This document shows, piece after piece, positions 17,477 through 25,930 of a stretch of DNA of 64,000 bases. Numbering within the stretch: position 1 is the stretch's first letter; every line of letters begins with the position of its first letter. The position numbers and the translations under genes are program-made. Below the pieces are notes generated by a model that did no database searches, was not told where the DNA came from, and saw nothing but the letters and a program-made list of their open reading frames with translations. Source of the stretch: Polynucleobacter sp. AP-Titi-500A-B4 (GTDB lineage Bacteria; Pseudomonadota; Gammaproteobacteria; Burkholderiales; Burkholderiaceae); NCBI RefSeq assembly GCF_018688095.1, contig NZ_CP061311.1, positions 680,861 through 744,860 of the forward strand, given 5' to 3'.

Positions 17477-18343
17477 ATGCCCATGCACTTAGGCACGAGA
17501 TTGCGCAAGCTCATTAATGAGAGAAGAGGCTTACTGGTACCAGGGGCGGGCAATGCTCTCGCTGCCAGAGTGATTGAGGATGCAGGCTTTGAGGCGGTCT
17601 ATCTCAGCGGGGCAGGTCTAACGAATCAATTCTATGGAATACCTGATCTTGGGTTTATTGGCTTGAATGATGTTGCGGCGCACACCGCTGCCATCAGAGA
17701 GGTGATTCAACTCCCTTTAATTGTGGATATTGATGTTGGCTTTGGTAATGCAGTCAATGTCCACCACACCATTAAAGTTCTTGAGCGTGCAGGTGCCAAT
17801 GCTGCGCAGATCGAAGATCAGGCCATGCCTAAACGATGCGGTCACTTTGCAGGTAAGATCATTATCAGCAAAGAAGAGATGTGTGGAAAGATTAAAGCGG
17901 CTGTCGATGCACGCACCCACGATGATTTTTTAGTCATTGCTAGAACTGATGCCAGATCAATCTATGGTTTAGAAGATGCGCTTGATAGAGCGCAAAGCTA
18001 TGCGCAAGCAGGTGCGGATATGACCTTTATTGAGGCGCCTGAGAGCGTAGAAGAAATGAAGCTCATCGCGGCCCAAACTTACTGCCCGCAGCTAATCAAC
18101 ATCGTTATTGGCGGTAAAACACCATCCTTGCCATTAAAAGATCTCTCCGAAATGGGTTTTGGAATTGTGCTGTATGCCAACGCAGCCTTGCAAGGTGCAG
18201 TACGCGGCATGACTAATGCCTTAGAGCATCTTAAGAGAACAGGCGAGCTTAAAGAAGATCCTGCTTTAGTAGCTACTTTTGCAGAGCGCCAGAATGCTGT
18301 TAAAAAAGATGACTTTGATGCATTAGAGAAGAAGTTCTCATAA
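17477..18343 (+). CDS. Isocitrate lyase/PEP mutase-family enzyme
   Basis: 288-residue alpha/beta-barrel enzyme. Metal ligands are expected at D84 and D86 in IVDIDVGFGNAVNV; the gating loop with the catalytic cysteine is MPKRCGHFAGK (C121), and VIARTDARS follows. The KRCGH cysteine indicates C-C bond cleavage (methylisocitrate-, dimethylmalate- or related 2-hydroxyacid lyase) rather than phosphonate mutase chemistry. It is not PrpB by context: no prpC or acnD is nearby. GGAG precedes the ATG at 17477. A TctC receptor follows 41 bases later, probably in the same transcript. Confidence 0.82.
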   Translation: MPMHLGTRLRKLINERRGLLVPGAGNALAARVIEDAGFEAVYLSGAGLTNQFYGIPDLGFIGLNDVAAHTAAIREVIQLPLIVDIDVGFGNAVNVHHTIKVLERAGANAAQIEDQAMPKRCGHFAGKIIISKEEMCGKIKAAVDARTHDDFLVIARTDARSIYGLEDALDRAQSYAQAGADMTFIEAPESVEEMKLIAAQTYCPQLINIVIGGKTPSLPLKDLSEMGFGIVLYANAALQGAVRGMTNALEHLKRTGELKEDPALVATFAERQNAVKKDDFDALEKKFS

Positions 18344-18384
18344 AACAAAACAACAAACCATTCATCAAAATCAATAGTGCATTT

Positions 18385-19350
18385 ATGAAAACATCCAAAT
18401 TCTTACTTTCTCTTATGCTTGCTGTCATTGGCACGTCGGTAATGGCTGCAGACCCATGGCCCAATCGCCCAATTCGTTTCATCGTAGGATTTGGACCAGG
18501 TGGCGCTAACGATTTAGTAGCGCGTGCAGTGGCAGAAGGGGTAAGCAAGCAATTAGGTCAACCAGTGGTTGTGGAAAACAAGCCTGGTGCAGGATCGGTA
18601 GTAGGCGGTGATTATGTTGCGAAGAGCGCGCCAGATGGTTACACCTTTTATGCGGGTGCTGCGGGAGGGGTGGTCACCATTCCGATGCTTCGTAACAATA
18701 TGCCCTACAAGCAAGAGGACTTGGTGCCTGTTGGCATGATGGCAGTGAGTCCATCAATCATTGTGGTCAATAGCGAATCACCAATTCAGAACTTTAAAGA
18801 CCTATTGACCAAAGCCAAAAATAAACCTGGCGTCACTTTTGCAACTGCAGGCACTGGGAGTACGCCCCACTTTGTGGCTGAGATGCTGAAGTTATTTGCT
18901 GGTGGCGGCGTTTATGAAATCGTGCCTTACAAGAGTGGATCGGAAGCAGTATTTTCTGTAGTTTCTAAACAGGTTGAGGCCACATCAGAGGCTAGCGTAG
19001 TGGTATTGCCACAAATTGAGGGAGGCAAACTCAGACCGCTTGCTTCCACATGGAATAAGCGCATTACCCGTTTGCCAAATGTACCCACTACTAAAGAGTT
19101 AGGTTACCCAAATATCTTTATTGGTCACTGGTCGGGTATCTTTGCGCCAAAAGGTACGCCTCCGGAAGTGATTGCGAAGATGAATGCAGCAATTCAGGCG
19201 GCTTTAGATACCAACGCACTGAAAGCCAGACTCATTCCGCAAGGTATAGAACCAGCGCCTGGTTCACAAGCCGACTTTATTAAATTCTTAACAGAAGAGC
19301 GTAAGCGTCTGCAGCCGATTGTGAAGAATGCCAATATGAAAGATGAGTAA
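18385..19350 (+). CDS. TctC/Bug-family periplasmic solute receptor
   Basis: 321 residues with a signal peptide ending SVMAADPWP, then the family motif IRFIVGFGPGGANDLVAR and the APDGYT segment. It lies between the lyase-family enzyme and the racemase-family gene with short gaps (41 and 6 bases), so it is probably co-transcribed with both. The ligand is presumably the acid that these enzymes process. Confidence 0.9.
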   Translation: MKTSKFLLSLMLAVIGTSVMAADPWPNRPIRFIVGFGPGGANDLVARAVAEGVSKQLGQPVVVENKPGAGSVVGGDYVAKSAPDGYTFYAGAAGGVVTIPMLRNNMPYKQEDLVPVGMMAVSPSIIVVNSESPIQNFKDLLTKAKNKPGVTFATAGTGSTPHFVAEMLKLFAGGGVYEIVPYKSGSEAVFSVVSKQVEATSEASVVVLPQIEGGKLRPLASTWNKRITRLPNVPTTKELGYPNIFIGHWSGIFAPKGTPPEVIAKMNAAIQAALDTNALKARLIPQGIEPAPGSQADFIKFLTEERKRLQPIVKNANMKDE

Positions 19351-19356
19351 GCAACT

Positions 19357-20085
19357 ATGAATACAGTGTTGCCCCGTCTAGGCTTCTTGATTCCGCCAGG
19401 CAATCCGAATACTGAAGGTGAAGTCATCAAGATGGCAGGTCCTGAGTACACCATTCACTTTACGCGGATGGTGGCTCATGGCGAAACCGGCAGTCTTGAT
19501 GGGCAAGATGAGCGCAATCAAACCCAGATTGATCACTTACCTGAAAACATTGAGCTTCTTAAGCTCGTAAAGCCTGCTGTAGTGGCAATGGCTCATACTG
19601 CTAGCAGCTATACCCTTGGCAAGGCTGGTGAGGCGGACTTAATCCAAAAGTTAGAGACTCAATTTGAGGTGCCGTTTATCACCGCCTTTGGTAGCGTTGT
19701 AAAAGCGCTCCATCATCTCAAGGCTAAAAAGATTGCTTTTGGCACCCCTTATAGCGAGCAGAATACTTTGCGCTGCAAGAGTCTATTGGAAGCTTATGGC
19801 TTTGAGGTGGTGAGCTTCGGCAATTTGCCTGGTGTCAAAAATATTTATGATGAAACTACTGAGCGTGCATTACAACTTGTGCATCAGGTGAATAGTTCGG
19901 CTGCAGATGCTATTTTTGTGAGCGGAGTCGGAATGCCTACGATTGATATATTGGCTCAGGGCGAGGAAGAGACGGGCAAGCCAGTGATTTCAAGTATTGC
20001 AGCAACCATGTGGAATGCACTTCAGCTTGCAAAGATGAACAGCAGTATTCAGCATTTTGGTGGATTACTTTCTGGGAGATATTAA
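19357..20085 (+). CDS. Asp/Glu racemase-superfamily protein lacking both catalytic cysteines
   Basis: 242-residue protein of the arylmalonate decarboxylase/maleate isomerase group. The N-terminus RLGFLIPPGNPNTEGE and the blocks AMAHTASSYTLG, KKIAFGTPYSEQ and PVISSIAATMWNAL match the family. In the family one or two cysteines do the chemistry, in the first-half xCTS-like block and the second-half SC-like block. Here those positions are H80 (AMAHTAS) and G190 (VSGVGMPT). The only cysteine, C140, is elsewhere. It may therefore use a different mechanism, bind without catalysis, or be inactive. Gene position between two TctC receptors implies a role with the same substrate. Confidence 0.75.
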   Translation: MNTVLPRLGFLIPPGNPNTEGEVIKMAGPEYTIHFTRMVAHGETGSLDGQDERNQTQIDHLPENIELLKLVKPAVVAMAHTASSYTLGKAGEADLIQKLETQFEVPFITAFGSVVKALHHLKAKKIAFGTPYSEQNTLRCKSLLEAYGFEVVSFGNLPGVKNIYDETTERALQLVHQVNSSAADAIFVSGVGMPTIDILAQGEEETGKPVISSIAATMWNALQLAKMNSSIQHFGGLLSGRY

Positions 20086-20086
20086 G

Positions 20087-21058
20087 GTGAAGTTATTTCA
20101 ACAGTGTTTTGTCACAGTAGCGTTAGTGATTTCCTCTATTGCCCATGGTGCTCCGTTTCCAGAAAAACCGATTCGCTTAATTGTTCCATTTACTGCCGGT
20201 GGCAACGTGGATAACTCCGCACGTACTGTTGGACAAGGATTATCTGAGCAATTAGGTCAAAGTGTGATCGTAGAAAACAAACCTGGTGCCAATACTCTTA
20301 TTGGTGCAGAGTTTGTGGCGCGCGCTAATCCAGATGGGTATACCTTATTGCTGGGTACCCCAGAGAGTCTAGCGATTAACCCACATGTTTATAAAAAGAT
20401 TAACTACGATCCACTCAAAGATTTGGTAGCGGTAGGTTTAGTGGGTAACTTTCCATTTGCTCTGGTAGTCAATCCAAAATTACCAGCAAACAATATTAAA
20501 GAATTTGTAGCCTTGGCCAAAGGCACTCCTGGAAAAATGAACTATTCATCATGGGGTGTCGGTAGTACGTCACAAATTACTTTTGAGAAGTTCAATCAGG
20601 TGGCGGGAATTGATTTAATCCATATTCCATTTCAGGGAGCTGCCCCAGCGATCACCGCAATTGCAGCCGATCAAGTACAAGCGATGATGGTGCCGCTTTC
20701 AGTGGCTTTGCCTCAGGCAGCAGGTGGCAAAGTGAAAATATTAGGTATCACCACTAGTCAACGATTTGCCAGTGCTCCTGATATTCAAACTTTTCAAGAG
20801 CAGGGCTATCCCCTAGTCATGAGTGGCTGGCATTTAATCGTCGCGCCGAAGAAAACCAGCCCAGCAGTTTTACAAACTTTGAATCAACATCTGAATAAGG
20901 CACTTGAAACGCAAACGACTAAAGACGCCTTAATTCGGATTGGCATTGAACCAAGCCCAGGTTCAATCGCACAAGCTAGTAAGCTGATGCAGACTGAATA
21001 CGAGCGCTGGGGTAAGACTGCTAAGGATGCAGGAATTGCGATTGAGAAGGCCGAGTAG
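20087..21058 (+). CDS. TctC/Bug-family periplasmic solute receptor
   Basis: I chose the GTG at 20087, which sits one base after the upstream stop and seven bases after GGGAG, and gives a proper signal peptide (KLFQQCFVTVALVISSIAHGA). An upstream ATG at 20057 would add a hydrophilic extension inside the previous gene. The mature protein opens PEKPIRLIVPFTAGGNVDNSAR and carries PFQGAAPAITAIAADQV. Its stop abuts, with no gap, the stop of the convergent TctC gene at 21059. It is the last gene of the lyase-receptor-racemase-receptor run. Confidence 0.9.
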   Translation: MKLFQQCFVTVALVISSIAHGAPFPEKPIRLIVPFTAGGNVDNSARTVGQGLSEQLGQSVIVENKPGANTLIGAEFVARANPDGYTLLLGTPESLAINPHVYKKINYDPLKDLVAVGLVGNFPFALVVNPKLPANNIKEFVALAKGTPGKMNYSSWGVGSTSQITFEKFNQVAGIDLIHIPFQGAAPAITAIAADQVQAMMVPLSVALPQAAGGKVKILGITTSQRFASAPDIQTFQEQGYPLVMSGWHLIVAPKKTSPAVLQTLNQHLNKALETQTTKDALIRIGIEPSPGSIAQASKLMQTEYERWGKTAKDAGIAIEKAE

Positions 21059-22084
21059 TTACTCTGGCTTAATCCCCGACTTCTTAATCAAATTTGTCCA
21101 AAGCTCAATTTCAGATTTCAAGAAATTGTTATAAGCGTTAGCACCCAAAGGCGGAATCACAAAGCCAACCGACTCAATGCGTTGCCGTACTTCAGGTGTT
21201 TGTAAGGCTTGAATCATGGCGGCTTCTAACTTATCCATCACAGGTTTGGGTGTTCCTTTAGGAGCACTAATACCCGCCCAAGACAGCGCCTGAAATCCTG
21301 GGTAACCACTTTCTGCCACCGTCGGAATGGTGGGGTAGAGTGGATTGCGCTGCAAGCTGCTCACTGCGATCGGACGCAATTTACCAGCCGCAACATAAGG
21401 CAGTGCTGCATCTTGGTTAATGAAGATCATGGGGATTTCATTAGCGAGAATGGCGTTCATTAGTGGGCCACCACCACGATATGGAATACCAACAATCGGT
21501 AGCGGATTGCAATTGGTTTTCGTTTTCATATCGGCGCAAGTGGAGGTTGCTTGACGCAATAACTCCATGGCCATATGACCTGAAGAGGCATAGGTATAGC
21601 CGTAATCAAGCTTGCCTGGATTCTTTCTCGCGTAATCAACAATATCTTTTAAGGTTTTAAAAGGGCGATCTGGATTGACCACCAATACATTAGGACCCAA
21701 ATCAATTAAGGAGATATGGGCAAAGTCTCTCATAGAGTCATATTTGAGATTGGGATCTAGTCCATGGGCAACCGCATTTTGACCAACACCCGTCATCACC
21801 AAGGTATAACCATCGGGTTGTGCGCCAGCAGCTCGCTCAGCGCCAATCACACCGCCACCGCCACCGATATTTTCGATCACAAAGGCTTGCTTCAAAATCT
21901 TGGTTAACTGTTCTGCAGAAATGCGCGCCATCAGATCAGTGGTGCCTCCAGGCGGAAAGGGCACAATAATTTTGACGGGCTTATTTGGATACTCAGATTG
22001 TGCGAACGCAGAAAGCGAGCCAAAGCATGCCAGAGAGCAGATGCAAAGCGCTCTAACTACCTTCATTAAAACGGAATGCCTCAT
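21059..22084 (-). CDS. TctC/Bug-family periplasmic solute receptor
   Basis: 341 residues, slightly long for the family. A signal peptide ends SAFAQSEYP, then VKIIVPFPPGGTTDLMAR. A pair of cysteines in the segment TSTCADMKTKTNCNPLP around residue 185 is unusual and may form a periplasmic disulfide in a short insertion. It is convergent with the preceding receptor and divergent from the dehydratase gene, with about 140 bases between, so it may share regulation with the dehydratase. Confidence 0.88.
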   Translation of the reverse strand: MRHSVLMKVVRALCICSLACFGSLSAFAQSEYPNKPVKIIVPFPPGGTTDLMARISAEQLTKILKQAFVIENIGGGGGVIGAERAAGAQPDGYTLVMTGVGQNAVAHGLDPNLKYDSMRDFAHISLIDLGPNVLVVNPDRPFKTLKDIVDYARKNPGKLDYGYTYASSGHMAMELLRQATSTCADMKTKTNCNPLPIVGIPYRGGGPLMNAILANEIPMIFINQDAALPYVAAGKLRPIAVSSLQRNPLYPTIPTVAESGYPGFQALSWAGISAPKGTPKPVMDKLEAAMIQALQTPEVRQRIESVGFVIPPLGANAYNNFLKSEIELWTNLIKKSGIKPE

Positions 22085-22224
22085 AGTGTCTCCATCTTTA
22101 GTTATTTTTAATCACTTATTTTTACTAAGAGTAATTAAATAGCCTTCAGAAAACAAGTACAGACATACCCTTTCCTATAAATCAGGCATTAATATAAGGA
22201 TATTCAAATCTACGGCCAAATAAA

Positions 22225-23964
22225 ATGACCAAAAAAACCAAAGAATCCCTGCGTAGTGCTCGTTGGTTCGAGCCTGATGATCTCAGGTCATTTGGACATC
22301 GTTCTCGCGCAATGCAAATGGGCTATGGTCCTGAGGATTGGTCAGGCAAACCTGTCATTGCCATAGTCAATACTTGGTCAGATATTAATCCTTGCCATAC
22401 ACACTTTAAGCAACGCGTTGAAGATGTAAAGCGTGGGGTATTACAAGCTGGTGGATTTCCGATTGAGCTGCCAGCCATTTCTTTATCAGAGTCTTATGTC
22501 AAACCAACTACGATGCTCTATCGCAATATGCTTGCCATGGAAACCGAAGAGCTTATTCGCTCTCATCCAGTAGATGGTGCAGTACTGATGGGTGGCTGCG
22601 ATAAAACGACGCCAGGTTTAGTCATGGGTGCGCTGTCAGCAGGTCTGCCATTTATCTATCTACCAGCTGGCCCAATGCTACGTGGTAATTGGAAAGGTAA
22701 GGTGCTCGGCTCTGGTTCTGATGCTTGGAAGTATTGGGATGAACGCCGTGCCGGCAATATCTCAGAAACGCAGTGGCTAGAAGTGGAAGGCGGGATTGCC
22801 CGCAGTCACGGTACTTGTATGACCATGGGCACAGCCGCAACCATGATGGGTATCTCAGAAGCATTGGGCCTTACATTGCCTGGCGCGTCGAGCATTCCGG
22901 CTGCAGATGCAAGTCATCCAAGGATGGCTGCTTCTTGTGGCCGAAGAATTGTAGAGATGGTTTGGGAGGATTTAACCCCTGCCAAGATTCTCAATAAGAC
23001 GAGTTTCATCAATGCGATCAATGCCGCAATGGCAATGGGATGCAGCACCAACGCGATCATTCATTTAATAGCGATGTCACGCCGCGCCGGCAAAGAATGC
23101 ACCGTGAGTTTGGAAGATTTTGATCTGGCGAGCCGTAAAGTTCCCGTGATTGCCAATATCAGACCAAGCGGCGATCAATACTTGATGGAAGACTTTTATT
23201 ACGCTGGTGGTATGCCTGCCTTGCTCAAGCAAATGGGCTCTCATCTGAACCCCAGCGCGATGACCGTTACTGGTAAAACGATTGGCGAGAACATTCAAGA
23301 TGCCCAAGTGCATAACGACGATGTCATTAGGCCGCTCAGCAATGCTATTTATCAAGAGGGCGCACTCGCAGTTCTCAGAGGCAATATCGCCCCTGGTGGC
23401 GCAGTGATCAAGCCAAGTGCCTGTGCTGAGAAATTCTTAAAACATACTGGCCCAGCTCTCGTGTTTGATAGCTATCCCGAGATGAAAAAAGCCGTTGAAG
23501 ATGAAAATCTTGACGTCACTGAAGATCACATTCTGGTGCTAAGGAACGCAGGACCAAAAGGCGGCCCTGGCATGCCAGAGTGGGGTATGTTGCCGATTCC
23601 GGTCAAGCTAGTGAAACAAGGTGTACGAGATATGTTGCGCCTATCGGATGCGCGCATGAGTGGCACCAGTTACGGCGCCTGTATTTTGCATGCCTCACCA
23701 GAATCCTATATTGGTGGACCACTTGCATTAGTGAAAACGGGTGACCTCATCACTGTTGATGTACCGAACAGAAAAATACAGCTTGAGATTAGCGATGAAG
23801 AGCTCAATCAAAGAAAAGCAAAGTGGAAAGCACCAGAGCCTAAATACGAACGTGGTTATGGTTGGATGTTCAGCAAACATATTTTGCAAGCAGAAGACGG
23901 TTGTGACTTTGACTTCCTAGAAACCAGCTTTGGTAAGCCAGTGCCAGAGCCAGATATTTTTTGA
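22225..23964 (+). CDS. IlvD/Edd-family dehydratase (sugar-acid dehydratase type)
   Basis: 579-residue iron-sulfur dehydratase. Cluster cysteines are C57 (DINPCHTH), C125 (GGCDKTTPG) and C198 (SHGTCMTMG), and the C-terminal RMSGTSYG is the family substrate loop. Length and motifs are closer to the aldonate dehydratases (L-arabinonate/D-xylonate type) than to amino-acid IlvD or Edd. It would convert a 2,3-dihydroxy acid to a 2-keto-3-deoxy acid. No aldolase or sugar dehydrogenase is adjacent, so the substrate is open; it closes the receptor-rich island. Confidence 0.85.
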   Translation: MTKKTKESLRSARWFEPDDLRSFGHRSRAMQMGYGPEDWSGKPVIAIVNTWSDINPCHTHFKQRVEDVKRGVLQAGGFPIELPAISLSESYVKPTTMLYRNMLAMETEELIRSHPVDGAVLMGGCDKTTPGLVMGALSAGLPFIYLPAGPMLRGNWKGKVLGSGSDAWKYWDERRAGNISETQWLEVEGGIARSHGTCMTMGTAATMMGISEALGLTLPGASSIPAADASHPRMAASCGRRIVEMVWEDLTPAKILNKTSFINAINAAMAMGCSTNAIIHLIAMSRRAGKECTVSLEDFDLASRKVPVIANIRPSGDQYLMEDFYYAGGMPALLKQMGSHLNPSAMTVTGKTIGENIQDAQVHNDDVIRPLSNAIYQEGALAVLRGNIAPGGAVIKPSACAEKFLKHTGPALVFDSYPEMKKAVEDENLDVTEDHILVLRNAGPKGGPGMPEWGMLPIPVKLVKQGVRDMLRLSDARMSGTSYGACILHASPESYIGGPLALVKTGDLITVDVPNRKIQLEISDEELNQRKAKWKAPEPKYERGYGWMFSKHILQAEDGCDFDFLETSFGKPVPEPDIF

Positions 23965-23999
23965 GTCAAATGAATTCCAATCTACTCTAGAATCATCCA

Positions 24000-24566
24000 A
24001 TGAAATGGATATTGATCTCAATACTGAGTGTGATGAGCTTACAAGCCTTTGCCCAAGATAGCGATAACCCTTTTAATGTTCAGATCAACATCAAGCCAGC
24101 CAATGGGCGCTTTCACATTAATGCGAATTACTCCGTTCCCATTGCACCTTGTAATGCTTATGCCTTTTTGACGGACTATGAAGCCTCTAAAAACATTGCA
24201 GGTGTAGTCGACTTAAAAATTCTTTCTCGGTCTACTAACAAGGTTCGCGTGAGTAGAGTCTTAGAAGAAGACATCCTCTTTTTTCATGTAGAGCTCAAAA
24301 CGGTCGTTGAATATACGGAAGTGCCGTATCACCAGCTCAGTTTTGAGCAGGTAAGTGGCGATGCCAAACTTTATAAGGGCACCTGGAAGATCCTACCCGA
24401 TAAGAATAAGACGGTTGTGAAATACGATGCTGTGGTAGAGCTCGACTCTATGGTACCGATGGTAGTGATTGAGTACTTCATGAAAAATAATTTACATGAG
24501 CGACTCGAGTCTATGGCTCAAAAAGCAGCCCAATACAAACCCCCAATAGTGCTAGCCTGTAAATAG
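24000..24566 (+). CDS. Exported SRPBCC-fold protein
   Basis: 188 residues with a signal peptide (MKWILISILSVMSLQAFAQ) and one START/polyketide-cyclase-like domain: SVPIAPCNAYAFLTDYEA opens the fold, and LHERLESMAQKA closes it in the long C-terminal helix. Proteins of this type bind hydrophobic ligands; no catalytic residues are evident. It starts 36 bases after the dehydratase and could be read from the same transcript, but its function looks unrelated. Confidence 0.7.
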   Translation: MKWILISILSVMSLQAFAQDSDNPFNVQINIKPANGRFHINANYSVPIAPCNAYAFLTDYEASKNIAGVVDLKILSRSTNKVRVSRVLEEDILFFHVELKTVVEYTEVPYHQLSFEQVSGDAKLYKGTWKILPDKNKTVVKYDAVVELDSMVPMVVIEYFMKNNLHERLESMAQKAAQYKPPIVLACK

Positions 24567-24610
24567 ACGGTTTGGTGTATCGTTTATTCCATTAACCCAA
24601 AGGAATTATC

Positions 24611-25600
24611 GTGAAATCATTATTAGCCCTTGTTCTGACATCCATTGTTTCGCTGGCATTTGCCCAGCAAAAAGGAACCATCATCCAAACGGATCAAGTA
24701 CAGCAGGCAGTGGCTCGTGGCGCGATTATTTGGGATGTACGTGATGAGAAGAGTTACTTAGAAGGCCACATACCAGGAGCCATCAATATTGGCGAGATCG
24801 GTAGTACTCTGCGAGACCCCAATAAAGAGGACTACATTCCTACAGAGCAAATACAGAAGCTTTTTAACAATGCTGGCTTAGATGTTAATAAAGATATTGT
24901 GGTCTATGGCGCACGTGGCAATCCCTATACTTATTTTGGCCTGTATACCGTGAACTATTTTGGCGGCAAGAATGCGCAGGTCTACCATGACGGCATTGAT
25001 GGCTGGAAGCAAGCAGGCTTACCCATTCAAAAAGAACGTCAAACTTTGCCTCCGGTATCAGTAGCACTCATTGCACAACCTCAATTAGTGGTGACGAATG
25101 AAGAGATGCGCAAGATTGCTCAATCCAAATCAGTACAGATCATCGATGCCAGAACTCCTGACGAATATTCAGGTAAAGATGTGCGCACGATTCGGGGTGG
25201 TCACATTCCCAATGCCATCAATATTCCCTTTGAAGACAATTGGCAAGATCCAGCTACTGCCATTAAGTTAGGCAAGAAGCAGGTTGCCGATAACTCAGGC
25301 ATGACGCTGAAAAACCAAACGGATCTCAAGCAACTATATGCCAAGCTCGACCCCGATAAAGAGACTGTAGTCTATTGCCAAAGCGGTGTCAGGGCAGCCG
25401 AGACTGCTACCGTACTCAAGACCTTGGGCTTTAAGAAAGTCAAAGTGTATGACTCCTCTTGGTTAGGGTGGGGTAATAACCTGAGCGCGCCAGTAGAAGA
25501 TGAAACCTTCTTAAATGTCGGCGCACTCAATGCGAAGATGGCTGCTATGCAAAATAAAATCAATCAGCTAGAAGAAGCCTTAAAAAACAAAAACAATTGA
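24611..25600 (+). CDS. Periplasmic tandem-rhodanese sulfurtransferase
   Basis: 329 residues: signal peptide to AFAQQKG, an N-terminal rhodanese domain (IIWDVRDEKSYLEGHIPGAINI) and a C-terminal one (IIDARTPDEYSG, GGHIPNAINIPFE). The C-terminal active loop YCQSGVRA carries C256. The N-terminal loop YGARGNPY has no cysteine, as in TST/SseA enzymes where only one domain is active. A short coiled-coil tail (MAAMQNKINQLEEALKN) ends the protein. The likely role is moving sulfane sulfur or detoxifying thiosulfate or cyanide in the periplasm. AAAGGA precedes the ATG. Confidence 0.88.
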   Translation: MKSLLALVLTSIVSLAFAQQKGTIIQTDQVQQAVARGAIIWDVRDEKSYLEGHIPGAINIGEIGSTLRDPNKEDYIPTEQIQKLFNNAGLDVNKDIVVYGARGNPYTYFGLYTVNYFGGKNAQVYHDGIDGWKQAGLPIQKERQTLPPVSVALIAQPQLVVTNEEMRKIAQSKSVQIIDARTPDEYSGKDVRTIRGGHIPNAINIPFEDNWQDPATAIKLGKKQVADNSGMTLKNQTDLKQLYAKLDPDKETVVYCQSGVRAAETATVLKTLGFKKVKVYDSSWLGWGNNLSAPVEDETFLNVGALNAKMAAMQNKINQLEEALKNKNN

Positions 25601-25623
25601 TTCACAGTAATGCATGAGTGGAG

Positions 25624-25650
25624 TGTAGGAAAGTTATATCCTTTCCTACA
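25624..25650. terminator. Hairpin after the rhodanese gene
   Basis: TGTAGGAAAG (25624-25633) and CTTTCCTACA (25641-25650) form a perfect ten-pair stem with a seven-base loop. No U tract follows on either strand, so it is a terminator or 3'-stabiliser candidate. Confidence 0.5.
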
Positions 25651-25728
25651 TCCAATTCATCCCCAGTCCCTATCTATCGCCACTACAAACCTCTACGCTG
25701 AACCTTTCTATATAGAGGAGGGTTCGGT

Positions 25729-25860
25729 TTGCAAGTATCGGTTGAGCGCACCCATAAGACATTACGTCTCTTTAAGATCCAGCTAGACGTCCGAACCGTC
25801 CTAGTTTTGGCCATTATTTGGATGATTTGGGGAATATTTAGGATTTTGAAGATCTTCTAA
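25729..25860 (+). CDS. Candidate 43-residue membrane protein with TTG start
   Basis: No family recognised. An AGGAGG ribosome binding site (25716-25721) stands seven bases before a TTG that opens 43 codons. The product has a basic N-terminal half (QVSVERTHKTLRLFKIQ) and a C-terminal hydrophobic helix (VLVLAIIWMIWGIFRILKIF). No ATG lies in frame between the upstream TGA and this TTG. The near-perfect ribosome binding site in an otherwise empty 330-base gap is the main support. A minus-strand ORF overlaps it but has no such site. Confidence 0.5.
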   Translation: MQVSVERTHKTLRLFKIQLDVRTVLVLAIIWMIWGIFRILKIF

Positions 25861-25930
25861 ATCTTTCAATTTCCTCCCAGCTTCTTCAGTTAGAATTTCC
25901 TTTAACACCACACTAACTAAAGGGGTCGCC

